This document shows, piece by piece, positions 37,302-44,785 of a stretch of 64,000 bases of DNA. Position numbers and translations under genes: made by a program. The stretch comes from an uncultured Muribaculaceae bacterium (lineage in GTDB: Bacteria > Bacteroidota > Bacteroidia > Bacteroidales > Muribaculaceae): assembly GCA_910583675.1 (NCBI GenBank), contig CAJTYH010000002.1:98000-161999 (forward strand), given 5' to 3'. The notes beneath the pieces were generated by a model that searched no databases, was not told the DNA's origin, and saw only the letters and a program-made list of their open reading frames with translations. How positions within the stretch are numbered: position 1 is the stretch's first letter; each line of letters begins with the position of its first letter.

Positions 37302-37349
37302 AAATGTTCGGTTTTATGTGCAGAAAACCGAACATTTTCATTACCTTTG
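37302..37349 (+). promoter_or_regulatory. abiE promoter with palindromic operator
   Basis: A 14-bp perfect inverted repeat (AAATGTTCGGTTTT at 37302-37315 and its complement at 37324-37337, 8-nt spacer) sits directly upstream of a -7 element TACCTTTG (37342-37349) and covers the expected -33 region. It is well placed as an autoregulatory AbiEi site. Confidence 0.7.
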
Positions 37350-37374
37350 CCGTTGGATTCTAAAACCATAGGAT

Positions 37375-38106
37375 ATGACTATCGCCCAAAAGATAGAGGA
37401 CAGGATTAATTTAATAGCCGATGGGACGGTTTTCTCCATCGATGACCTTGGACTACCCAACGACTGGTGGGAGAATATCAGGGTCAAATTGTCGCGTATG
37501 GTCGGCAAGGGAATTGTTCAGAAACTGTCCAAGGGCAAATTCTACAAGCCTCAGAAATCTGCTTTTGGTCTGCTTAAGCCCAGCCTTCGGGAGATTGTCA
37601 AAGACATTATATACGATAAGGATGGCAAAACTACCGGTTATCTTACAGGATATTCAATCTGGAACGACATGGGGCTGACCACCCAGGTAGCGAGCATAAT
37701 AATGATAGCTTCCAACAAAAGACGTAATCCCACAAAGAGAGGCATGTACTCAATCAGATTTGTCTTTCAACCTGCCGCTGTGACCAAAGACAATATCCCT
37801 TTCTTGCAAATTCTTGATACAATCAAGTTCATTAAGGATATACCGGACACTAATGTCGCCCAATCCGTCCTGACGTTGAAATCGTTAATCGGGAATTTGC
37901 AAAAGGATGACGTAAAAAAACTATTGAGGCTATCAGCTAAGTATCCGCCACGTGTCAAGGCCCTGCTTGGTGCAATTCTTGATAATTTGGGATATGAAGA
38001 CATTACATCGGACCTAAATGATACTCTGAATCCCGGAACAAAATATAAATTTGGATTGGGAAGCACCCATGTATTACTCAACAAAGAAAAATGGAACATT
38101 GAATGA
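37375..38106 (+). CDS. AbiEi-like antitoxin (DUF6088 family)
   Basis: 243 residues. The N-terminal winged-helix region (about 1-65, with VFSIDDLGLP and VRVKLSRMVGKGIVQKLSKGKFYKP) and the following GYLTGYSIWNDMGLTTQVASIIMIA segment fit DUF6088/AbiEi antitoxins, which bind DNA and repress their own operon. The stop overlaps the toxin start by 4 bp (ATGA), the usual AbiE layout. The start follows TACCTTTG by 25 bp. The gene is intact and sits on the tmRNA island. Pairing is supported by both overlap and family. Confidence 0.88.
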   Translation: MTIAQKIEDRINLIADGTVFSIDDLGLPNDWWENIRVKLSRMVGKGIVQKLSKGKFYKPQKSAFGLLKPSLREIVKDIIYDKDGKTTGYLTGYSIWNDMGLTTQVASIIMIASNKRRNPTKRGMYSIRFVFQPAAVTKDNIPFLQILDTIKFIKDIPDTNVAQSVLTLKSLIGNLQKDDVKKLLRLSAKYPPRVKALLGAILDNLGYEDITSDLNDTLNPGTKYKFGLGSTHVLLNKEKWNIE

Positions 38107-39071
38107 AACTGCACGAAGACATGCGGTCGTTTCAGGACGCGATAGAATTGACCGCACAGGAACTCGAAATATTTCCGGAATTTGTAGAGAAAGATTATTG
38201 GATATGCCAGATACTTCAGAATCTGTCAAGACACCCTGCGGCCGAAAGGACGGTTTGGAAAGGTGGAACTTCTCTATCCAAGGCATATCGCCTCATAACC
38301 AGATTCTCCTCCGATGTTGACTTTGCCATATTGGGTGAAGGTCTGAGCCAGAACCAACAGAAGAAGCTTGTGGCGAGGATAGGGCATGAATCAACCGTAG
38401 GAATGGAAGAATTGGAAATGGCGGATACCGTCAAGAACAATCGCTTCCGAAAGACATATCACACCTACAGATCAGTTCTGAAACGTGTAGGTAGAGACTC
38501 ATCAAACATAATGAGCAATCAGGTCATTGTGGAAATCAACACATACGGCAATCCATACCCATACGAGAAAAGGGAGATAAAACCGTTCATAACCGAAATG
38601 ATGGAGCGACGCGGACTCCACGATGCAATCGCAGGTTTTGACATGCAATCGTTTATTCTGAATGTCCTTGACAAGCGTCGCACTCTATGCGAGAAAGTGG
38701 TGTCGTTGTTGAGATTCTCATTTGAGGAAGATTCAACCGCCGGACTCATATCGAAGATACGTCATTTCTATGACTTGCATTTTCTCCTTGGAGATGATGA
38801 ATGCTGCGATTATGTCGCAGGAGATTTCAGGCAAAACCTCGTTGAACTTATTGAGCATGACAAGAAGGAATTTGACCGACCTCCCAAATGGCGCGATGCA
38901 CCCATCCTTTCATCGCCATTGATAAGTGAATTTGATTCGACATGGAACAAGATAGAAGCCACATACAAGTCGGAACTTTCCATATTGTCATATCGGACAA
39001 TACCCGGACCGGATGAAATCGCCGACTCGATGAAAAATCTTCTCGGAGTTGTGGCTGAGGTCTTGTCATGA
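38103..39071 (+). CDS. AbiEii-like nucleotidyltransferase toxin
   Basis: 322 residues. The nucleotidyltransferase core is visible: WKGGTSLSKAYRL (the GG-T-S-L-SK motif, about residues 57-69) and SSDVDFAIL (two Asp of the metal site, about 75-83). Family toxins add nucleotides to tRNA acceptor ends and block translation; AbiE systems give abortive phage defence. The C-terminal half is helical, as in AbiEii/AbiGii. It overlaps the antitoxin by 4 bp, so expression is coupled. No truncation is seen. The exact substrate RNA is not predictable here. Confidence 0.88.
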   Translation: MKLHEDMRSFQDAIELTAQELEIFPEFVEKDYWICQILQNLSRHPAAERTVWKGGTSLSKAYRLITRFSSDVDFAILGEGLSQNQQKKLVARIGHESTVGMEELEMADTVKNNRFRKTYHTYRSVLKRVGRDSSNIMSNQVIVEINTYGNPYPYEKREIKPFITEMMERRGLHDAIAGFDMQSFILNVLDKRRTLCEKVVSLLRFSFEEDSTAGLISKIRHFYDLHFLLGDDECCDYVAGDFRQNLVELIEHDKKEFDRPPKWRDAPILSSPLISEFDSTWNKIEATYKSELSILSYRTIPGPDEIADSMKNLLGVVAEVLS

Positions 39072-39306
39072 AATGAGAAAGGCAATGGCAGAATCGTCAT
39101 CAACACTGACCTTAACAATCCTTAAATCGAACCTCCGCATTTGTGCATATGCTTGATTTTGAGTATATTTGCACTTGCAAGCCAGCGTTGCAGCCACGGC
39201 GAGAGAGCTGTCGGAAAAAGAAAGAAAAGATTCGTTACATACTCGTTACACAAGAAAAATGAGCGAATGTAACTGATTGAAATAACTGCATTTGGAGGCT
39301 TGGGAA

Positions 39307-39362
39307 CAAGTTCCCCCATCTCCACTATGTACATCCGAACTAAATCGGAAAATTCGAGACAA
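39307..39362 (+). repeat. distal copy of the 56-bp tmRNA repeat (att-like)
   Basis: 53 of 56 positions match 35745-35800, with differences at one T-arm base and at two bases after CTATGTAC. The upstream half of the T-arm is not repeated. The 39072-39306 gap before it has no gene, only a TATATTTG at 39163-39170. Confidence 0.85.
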
Positions 39363-39392
39363 CCTTTAGCTCATTGAGCCGAATGGCAAAAT

Positions 39393-39425
39393 AAACCTCG
39401 GAACTACTTGGTAGTCCGAGGTTTT
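39393..39425 (+). terminator. duplicated ssrA-type terminator
   Basis: AAACCTCGG...CCGAGGTTTT with a longer loop. It is the diverged counterpart of the terminator at 35799-35833 and extends the island repeat. Confidence 0.7.
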
Positions 39426-39517
39426 ATTATGTCTAATCCTTTCGGATTAAGGACTGAAATAAGACTAAAATACGACCTCATCAGACATTTTATTCAATAG
39501 CTGAAAGATATCCATAT

Positions 39518-39582
39518 AAAAGAAGCGGGTGTCATACAGATACCAACAAAGCTATAGGCTGTTTTGACACGCCGTCTTCTTT
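39518..39582 (-). terminator. terminator of the choloylglycine-hydrolase gene
   Basis: AAAGAAG...GTGTCA pairs with TGACAC...CTTCTTT. On the minus strand the stem ends in a T-rich run (CTTCTTTTATAT), 23 bp past the stop. Confidence 0.65.
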
Positions 39583-39604
39583 ATTTGTTGCTATCTATTA
39601 TCGG

Positions 39605-40660
39605 TTAGATTCCAAATAAAAAATCCATGGGCTTGGAACTCTTGAACTTATCTATTGTGTCACCGGCATAAATCTCACCATTTGTCAAAGTAAGTTTTTT
39701 GACTGGCATTCCCACACTTAGGTCAGCTTTTATCAAATCCACCCAGAAAATATTTGGGCTTATGGTCGACTCGAAATAGTATCTGAGATTTTTCTGGTCA
39801 GCGACCGTTCGCCAACGTGTCGAAGCTATGTTCGGCTGGTCTGGGACAGAGATACCCAAGGGCACAGATACATTCCTAACAACGCTGAACATCCCAGCAA
39901 CAGCATGGCGAAAGTCGGATGTCATCGGTAGAACATTAACATAAAATGATGCCCGCACAAAACGGTCGGAGGCGCGATTGGTACCGGGCAACATGACAAG
40001 TCCTCCTATCTGCCTCCAATAGTCATTGAGTGTCAATTGTTTGTCGTATGTTGGAGAATTGGTCATCACTTGGCAATCGCGACCTTGATGTATGACAAGA
40101 TTCCCGTTGATATACTCGAATATGGCGCTGTTGCCAGTTGCATCTGAGACAGAGAGATGCAAGGTAGACTTAGCTCCATTCGGGAGATCCGGATTATCTA
40201 TGCGAAATAATTCCTTGCTTAATTCGGCTACCACTTCGTCAACTGTGGCAAAATTATCAAGCACATACTGAGTCCATATGCTCAACCCCATTACCGGCCG
40301 AGGATCATCATGACGCTTGTAGTCTGATTCTGAAAGGAACAGTAAGTTCGCCATAAGACCCTTCTCATTCATCCCATCACATACGCCTATGTCATAGCCG
40401 GCAGTAACCACACTTCCATACCGTGATGTCCACTTAATTGTATTGTCCGTCAACCCTCCGCGACGTTCTATTCCCCGAGGAAACAGATAGAGATTCGACT
40501 GAGGATCCTCCTTCCAGTCCATCGTGCGTCCCGTCACCACCATACCGTCCGGTCCGATATATACAGCTCGGGTACATGCCTCACTCTGCATTGGAGCACT
40601 AAAAGCAGCAACTACTAAGACTGTTGCCGCGATAGTTTTACAAAAAGATAACCATTTCAT
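39605..40660 (-). CDS. exported linear-amide C-N hydrolase (choloylglycine hydrolase family)
   Basis: 351 residues. A signal peptide of about 28 residues ends at SEA, and the next residue is Cys29 in CTRAVYIG. This is the Ntn-hydrolase nucleophile, freed by signal cleavage. GRTMDW follows with the conserved Arg and Asp, then GVCDGMNEKGLMANLLFL and VMTNSPTYDKQLT with the active-site Asn. Family members are bile-salt hydrolases and penicillin V acylases. Periplasmic forms exist in Bacteroidales, but bile-salt versus acyl-amide preference cannot be decided here. It sits beside the tmRNA island. Confidence 0.88.
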   Translation of the reverse strand: MKWLSFCKTIAATVLVVAAFSAPMQSEACTRAVYIGPDGMVVTGRTMDWKEDPQSNLYLFPRGIERRGGLTDNTIKWTSRYGSVVTAGYDIGVCDGMNEKGLMANLLFLSESDYKRHDDPRPVMGLSIWTQYVLDNFATVDEVVAELSKELFRIDNPDLPNGAKSTLHLSVSDATGNSAIFEYINGNLVIHQGRDCQVMTNSPTYDKQLTLNDYWRQIGGLVMLPGTNRASDRFVRASFYVNVLPMTSDFRHAVAGMFSVVRNVSVPLGISVPDQPNIASTRWRTVADQKNLRYYFESTISPNIFWVDLIKADLSVGMPVKKLTLTNGEIYAGDTIDKFKSSKPMDFLFGI

Positions 40661-40674
40661 AGTCTGATAGTTTA

Positions 40675-40702
40675 CAAAATTAATTTAATTCTCTATAACC
40701 AA
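40675..40702 (-). promoter_or_regulatory. probable promoter of the choloylglycine-hydrolase gene
   Basis: Minus-strand TAATTTTG (40682-40675) with TTG 17 bp upstream (40702-40700). The leader would be only about 10 nt. Confidence 0.4.
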
Positions 40703-40724
40703 GAACATAGACACCCTCTTGATG

Positions 40725-40826
40725 GTTCACACCAATATATCTCAAATAGTCATAGATGAAATTTTAGGCATGAGCTAACTATTTTGACACTCATACATGA
40801 TTGCATAGAATGCGGTTGGTGTGAAC
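40725..40826. repeat. 11-bp terminal-type inverted repeats around 80 bp
   Basis: GTTCACACCAA (40725-40735) and TTGGTGTGAAC (40816-40826) are perfect inverted repeats. The right one lies 10 bp before a broken ATPase-gene fragment. A mini-element or an operator is possible. The 40661-41394 gap contains this, the pseudogene, a terminator and two palindromic repeats. Confidence 0.55.
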
Positions 40827-40836
40827 TGAAACAGAT

Positions 40837-41031
40837 ATGCTGGTAACTTCCCAATATATCCGCCGCGATCAGATCTGGTGTTTACCGAGAAAGATAAGAC
40901 AGATTCCAAAGAGTTGTGTTCCCTTTGTGGAATTCCGTGACGAATGGTGGAAAAAAGCGCGTAATGACCGGAGCATCAAGAAAGACTACATCAATGGACG
41001 TTTCGGCGCAATTCCCTTTATGAGCTTATGA
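40837..41031 (+). pseudogene. C-terminal remnant of COG1106-like AAA ATPase (Abi/OLD-type)
   Basis: The first frame gives YIRRDQIW. The next frame continues FTEKDKTDSKELCSL. The first frame then resumes with VEFRDEWWKKARNDRSIKKDYINGRFGAIPF. Read together they match my memory of the C-terminus of COG1106-type ATPases (RRDQIWF-EKD-...-LYSL-...-KDY-GRFGAIP), linked to phage abortive infection. Two compensating frameshifts and the loss of the whole ATPase core make it a relic. An intact 64-residue frame exists across it, but I do not think it is a real gene. Confidence 0.6.
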
Positions 41032-41113
41032 CATGGGACAGTTGCCTAAATAAAAATAGAGTAACCCACACGAGAGAAGCAAGAAGCTAAGTCAAGTCCC
41101 CAAAAAGACTAAC

Positions 41114-41145
41114 GCCTCAGATCCAATCGGTTCTGAGGCTTTTTT
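41114..41145 (+). terminator. rho-independent terminator before the T6SS region
   Basis: GCCTCAGA pairs with TCTGAGGC and is followed by six T. It insulates the FHA/T6SS genes from upstream transcription. Confidence 0.8.
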
Positions 41146-41153
41146 GTTTGACA

Positions 41154-41365
41154 AAAGTTCAACTCTCTTGCCAAGAGATAATTAATCAAATGTAAAATTA
41201 CAAAAAAAGCGTGACATATCAGCAATTTGCACACGAAAAAAATTATTTGGAATACAATAAATCAGCAGCATGAAACAGAAATGTTTAGCAAATACTTATA
41301 TTGTGCCATAGTAATATCCATTATATTAATGAGTTGAAGAAAGTTCAACTCTCTTGGCAAGAGAT
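41154..41365. repeat. duplicated 26-bp palindrome-bearing repeat upstream of the FHA/T6SS genes
   Basis: 41154-41179 and 41340-41365 share 25 of 26 bases. Each contains a 15-bp palindrome TCTCTTGSCAAGAGA whose centre base differs (C, then G). They stand 186 bp apart, and the second is 29 bp before the first gene's ATG. The arrangement suggests paired operators for a dimeric regulator. Confidence 0.7.
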
Positions 41366-41394
41366 CGGGTCACAAACCTTATCACACAACGGCA

Positions 41395-42177
41395 ATGAGC
41401 AGCAACAGAACCATCATCCCAGGTATGGAAACCCCATACGACAACACGCCATCAGAACCTCAATTCAGAGGGAACCACGCCACTCCCCCTCAGTCTGTTT
41501 CAGACAGAGGGACTTGCGTACCATGTGGTATAACGGATCATATGGGAGAACCCACCTATAGTCAATCTGCACAAAAACCTATCGTAGGATTCTTGTATTC
41601 AATCTCAAGAAGTGGCAGCGGTGAATATTGGCCGGTGCACATAGGCTCCAATACGATTGGGCGCTCAAGTGATTGCGACGTATGTCTGCCGGAAGGTACT
41701 GTCTCCGACAAACATGCGACCCTTGTAGTCCGTCTGATGAAGAATCCAGAGAAAGTAATTGCTTCGATTTGCGATTCCAGTTCTACCATAGGAACGATGC
41801 TGAATGGAGAAAGCCTTGGTTTTGAGCAACGAGAATGTTTCAATGGAGACATATTGACCATAGGTGCCCACTACGATCTTCTGTTCATTCTCGTGGACGC
41901 AAAACAGATAGGATTGAAAGTCTGCAGTGAATTCATTCCGATTCAAACATCCAGGAATCCGAATTTCAATTATGGTGGGATGGCCGCAGGTTCCAATCCG
42001 ACGGTTGATCTTCCGGGCAACAATCCATATGCACCTCCTACAAATCCGTCGGTAAGACGCACTCGCGGATTCAATGATGATGGTTCCATGAGCACCGGAA
42101 ATACGCACGGAATGCCGGATACCGCATCATCAAACGATACAAGTTCGCAAAGCGGCGGCCGCACGATATTTATGTAA
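41395..42177 (+). CDS. FHA-domain protein, first gene of the phospho-signalling module
   Basis: 260 residues. An N-terminal disordered part (1-65) starts with NRTIIPGMETP. An FHA domain lies at about 70-165, with HIGSNTIGRSSDCDVCLPEGTVSDKHATLVV (the GR...S..H core) and SSTIGTMLNGESL (a degenerate NGT...NG). A Gly/Asn/Ser-rich tail ends in GGRTIFM. FHA domains bind phospho-Thr peptides. The two RTI sequences at the ends (TxxI/TxFM) could be kinase targets that the FHA reads. It is cytosolic, with no signal peptide. The kinase gene starts 81 bp downstream. Confidence 0.85.
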   Translation: MSSNRTIIPGMETPYDNTPSEPQFRGNHATPPQSVSDRGTCVPCGITDHMGEPTYSQSAQKPIVGFLYSISRSGSGEYWPVHIGSNTIGRSSDCDVCLPEGTVSDKHATLVVRLMKNPEKVIASICDSSSTIGTMLNGESLGFEQRECFNGDILTIGAHYDLLFILVDAKQIGLKVCSEFIPIQTSRNPNFNYGGMAAGSNPTVDLPGNNPYAPPTNPSVRRTRGFNDDGSMSTGNTHGMPDTASSNDTSSQSGGRTIFM

Positions 42178-42258
42178 TTCAAAGCTCAAAATGCATTAAG
42201 CAAGTCTGAAACCTCTTTTGGAAACATAATAGAAAAAACTGAAAGGAAGATTCTTGGT

Positions 42259-43791
42259 ATGCGAATGAAAATAATTCAGGACGATTCAAACCGTCGTCAA
42301 AAAATTCATTATGAATTTGATCTGGACTCTACCCCTATTGGCGAGGGGGGCATGGGTGTCGTGTATCAAGGAATAAAGATAGACGAACGCAACGGCCTAA
42401 GAACAGACGTTGCCATCAAAGTCCTACATGACAACCTCCCTGATGAAGTATATGCTCGTGCAGAAAGGGAGGCTTCCATTCAAATAAGACATACCAACCT
42501 GGTAGAAATGTACGGACTGATAAGCGAATACGAGACTGACCGTTTCGGAATGAGCAGAACCCGTCATTATGTTATCAGCGAACTGCTTCATGGCGTTGAC
42601 TTATCCGACTTTCTGAACGGAAAGTTCGACAATACCGACGGCACCGAAAATGCTTTCGCCAAAAACTTGTATTCAAAATACATGCGGGATCGTAAAGAGG
42701 CTGCTGTCGAGATAATAAGGAACATCTCCTCCGGAGTGCTCGCACTCCACGATGCCGGTTATATACATAGGGATATAGATCCGTCAAACATAATGATAAC
42801 CGACGATGGCAGCATCAAGCTAATAGATTTCGGTATTGCCAAAAACATAAACACACTTGACACACGAGACAGATTGACCACATCAGCCGGCAAATTTATA
42901 GGAAAGGCAGAATACGCCTCGCCGGAACTTGTACTGGGCGATGTCAAAAACCACAACTATACGACGGATATCTATGCATTGGGAATCCTTCTGTTTAGAC
43001 TGCTCTCCGGGAAATTGCCCTTTACAGGAACACAATATGAAGTCCTCCAGAAGCAATTAAAGTCAAAAATCCCCACGCGCTTCATAGAGGATACAGGCAT
43101 GGCAAAGGTTGTCAAGAAAGCCACCGAAAAAAATCAGTCTGCAAGATATACCTCAGTCGCCGAATTCCGTGTAGCTGTGGATGCTGCGGCAAGACAGAAC
43201 GGGAAGAGACTTCCTGTCTGGGTTTATGGCATCGCCGCCTCACTGGCAATATTGGTTACGGGAAGTGTAATATGGCATAACATCCCCAGTGAAAACGACG
43301 CGACAATTGGAGAACTATCAATGCGAACGCAATTCAATGATGCTTTGGCACTTCTCAATTCAGACGATTCCGAGTCCGTTAAAAAGGGGTTTGTACAGAT
43401 GAAGGAACTTGCCGCTGCCGATTATGACAGTGCAAAGATCGAACTTGGATTGACATACTTCCCATATCTCCATGCCAAAAGCCTGAAAGACTCGTTGGAC
43501 AACCCGATCTTAAAGAGACGGTATCACCTCAAACTAAAATCCAAGACCGATGCAGACAGTGTCATCATGTATTTAAACAAATCCTCATATCTTCCACCCG
43601 AGGCATCGCATATATTGGGTTGCACGTATTTCAAAGCCGGTAATAGACAAGAAGCCCTGACGATGTTCCACCAAGCGAAATACTCCATCAACAAAGCTAA
43701 GGAAGTCGGTCACGGATATGACACCGATTCTCTAAAGAAAGCAATCATTAGGAATATCAGCACGTTGCAAAAAGAAAAAGGAACCAAGTAA
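42259..43791 (+). CDS. membrane Ser/Thr kinase with atypical catalytic loop and Sel1/TPR-like tail
   Basis: 510 residues. The kinase domain covers about 20-310: P-loop GEGGMGVVYQG, VAIK (Lys54), the alpha-C Glu71, catalytic HRDIDPSN (170-177), DFG (190-192) and SPE (221-223). A membrane helix follows at about 320-340, and a periplasmic ~170-residue helical tail carries Sel1/TPR-like repeats. The catalytic loop has Asp174 where HRDIKPxN normally has Lys, an unusual change that may lower activity. A second, canonical kinase follows 2 bp later, so the two may act as a receptor pair. An outside ligand is inferred from the tail, not shown. Confidence 0.88.
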   Translation: MRMKIIQDDSNRRQKIHYEFDLDSTPIGEGGMGVVYQGIKIDERNGLRTDVAIKVLHDNLPDEVYARAEREASIQIRHTNLVEMYGLISEYETDRFGMSRTRHYVISELLHGVDLSDFLNGKFDNTDGTENAFAKNLYSKYMRDRKEAAVEIIRNISSGVLALHDAGYIHRDIDPSNIMITDDGSIKLIDFGIAKNINTLDTRDRLTTSAGKFIGKAEYASPELVLGDVKNHNYTTDIYALGILLFRLLSGKLPFTGTQYEVLQKQLKSKIPTRFIEDTGMAKVVKKATEKNQSARYTSVAEFRVAVDAAARQNGKRLPVWVYGIAASLAILVTGSVIWHNIPSENDATIGELSMRTQFNDALALLNSDDSESVKKGFVQMKELAAADYDSAKIELGLTYFPYLHAKSLKDSLDNPILKRRYHLKLKSKTDADSVIMYLNKSSYLPPEASHILGCTYFKAGNRQEALTMFHQAKYSINKAKEVGHGYDTDSLKKAIIRNISTLQKEKGTK

Positions 43792-43793
43792 CC

Positions 43794-44783
43794 ATGTCAC
43801 AGATATACCAAAGAGAGGGAGATCCGTTGATATACCTTCAAGTCAAAGGTCAATGGTATTACTATGACCCTACCAGCAAGCCGCTTGGAGAGGGAGCAAT
43901 GGGCATCGTATATCTTGGCTACAACAGTTCCTCAAATCAAAGAATAGCAGTCAAATATATCCGGCCAGCATATGCAAACAACCCATTGATCCGCCAAAGA
44001 GCCAAACAAGAGGCATCGTTGAGTTTTTCGCATCCCAACATCGTACAGATGATCGGCCTGTGTGAATATCAGGAGGGTCATGGGCCTATATTTGTATTGA
44101 GTGCGTACATTTCAGGGATCACATTGGAATATCATGTAAAAAATCAATTAGCCTCATTGCCCTCCAGTGACAGGGTAGAGAAAATATCACATGAGATTTG
44201 CAGTGTTCTGGATGCATTGGAATACCTGCATTCACGGGGAGTTGTCCACCGTGACATCAAGCCTTCCAATTTAATGCTTGAAAACGGCACCACCGTCAAA
44301 CTAATGGATCTCGGCATCGCCCGTATGAATGGAGGCAACAAGTTCTCATCATACGGCTTTATAGGGACACCTCAATATGCCGCCCCGGAACAGATCCTCC
44401 GGGATACAACCGGAGCAGAAATAAACGCCACGACGGATATATACTCCTTAGGCATCACTTTCTATGAATTCCTAACCGGTGTGAATCCCATGAACTCAAA
44501 TGTGGATTCGGAGACGCTCTCAAACCAGGTAACTAAAAAGCTGCCTTATAATAAGTCCATTCCAAACAGGCTTTTCAAAGTAATAAGCAAAGCGACTGAA
44601 AAAGACCAGACCAAAAGATACCAGACAGCCCGGGAGTTCAAGGAGGCAATTTCCGATGCCAAATCACGTCCGGACTGTTCAAGATTCCGGTTATGGATAG
44701 ATAACAATAAAGCCAGTGCCGCTATGGCAGCCATTGCAACGATAATAACCATGGTGCTCATAACCTTAGCATTCATACAATAA
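43794..44783 (+). CDS. membrane Ser/Thr protein kinase, canonical catalytic loop
   Basis: 329 residues. Gly-rich loop GEGAMGIVYLGY, VK with Lys54, alpha-C EAS, VHRDIKPSNLML (His152-Arg153-Asp154-Ile-Lys156), MDLG in the DFG position (172-174) and APEQ (198-200). It ends with one membrane helix (about 302-327) and almost no periplasmic tail. The preceding kinase ends 2 bp before it and the PP2C gene starts 2 bp after its stop, so the three are one translational block. It is the more likely active kinase of the pair. Its substrates should include the FHA proteins of the same operon, by analogy to PpkA/Fha1 systems. Confidence 0.9.
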   Translation: MSQIYQREGDPLIYLQVKGQWYYYDPTSKPLGEGAMGIVYLGYNSSSNQRIAVKYIRPAYANNPLIRQRAKQEASLSFSHPNIVQMIGLCEYQEGHGPIFVLSAYISGITLEYHVKNQLASLPSSDRVEKISHEICSVLDALEYLHSRGVVHRDIKPSNLMLENGTTVKLMDLGIARMNGGNKFSSYGFIGTPQYAAPEQILRDTTGAEINATTDIYSLGITFYEFLTGVNPMNSNVDSETLSNQVTKKLPYNKSIPNRLFKVISKATEKDQTKRYQTAREFKEAISDAKSRPDCSRFRLWIDNNKASAAMAAIATIITMVLITLAFIQ

Positions 44784-44785
44784 AT

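Larger units (their letters stand above)
35745..39362. mobile_element. tmRNA-integrated genomic island carrying AbiE, integrase lost
   Basis: About 3.6 kb bounded by the 56-bp direct repeats of the ssrA 3' end. Inside are an IS110-type pseudogene, about 800 bp of hairpin-rich non-coding DNA, and an AbiEi/AbiEii pair. No integrase, excisionase or replication gene is seen, so it is defective or was mobilised in trans. The boundaries are inferred from the repeats. Confidence 0.75.

Noticed and set aside
40837..41031. A 64-codon open frame as a real small gene
   Set aside because: The protein motif is split over two frames and lacks its N-terminal domain, so a pseudogene explains it better.
41092..41101. 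Third tmRNA-like att core (TCAAGTCCCC)
   Set aside because: Only 10 bases match the tmRNA T-loop and the flanks do not continue the repeat, so it may be chance.
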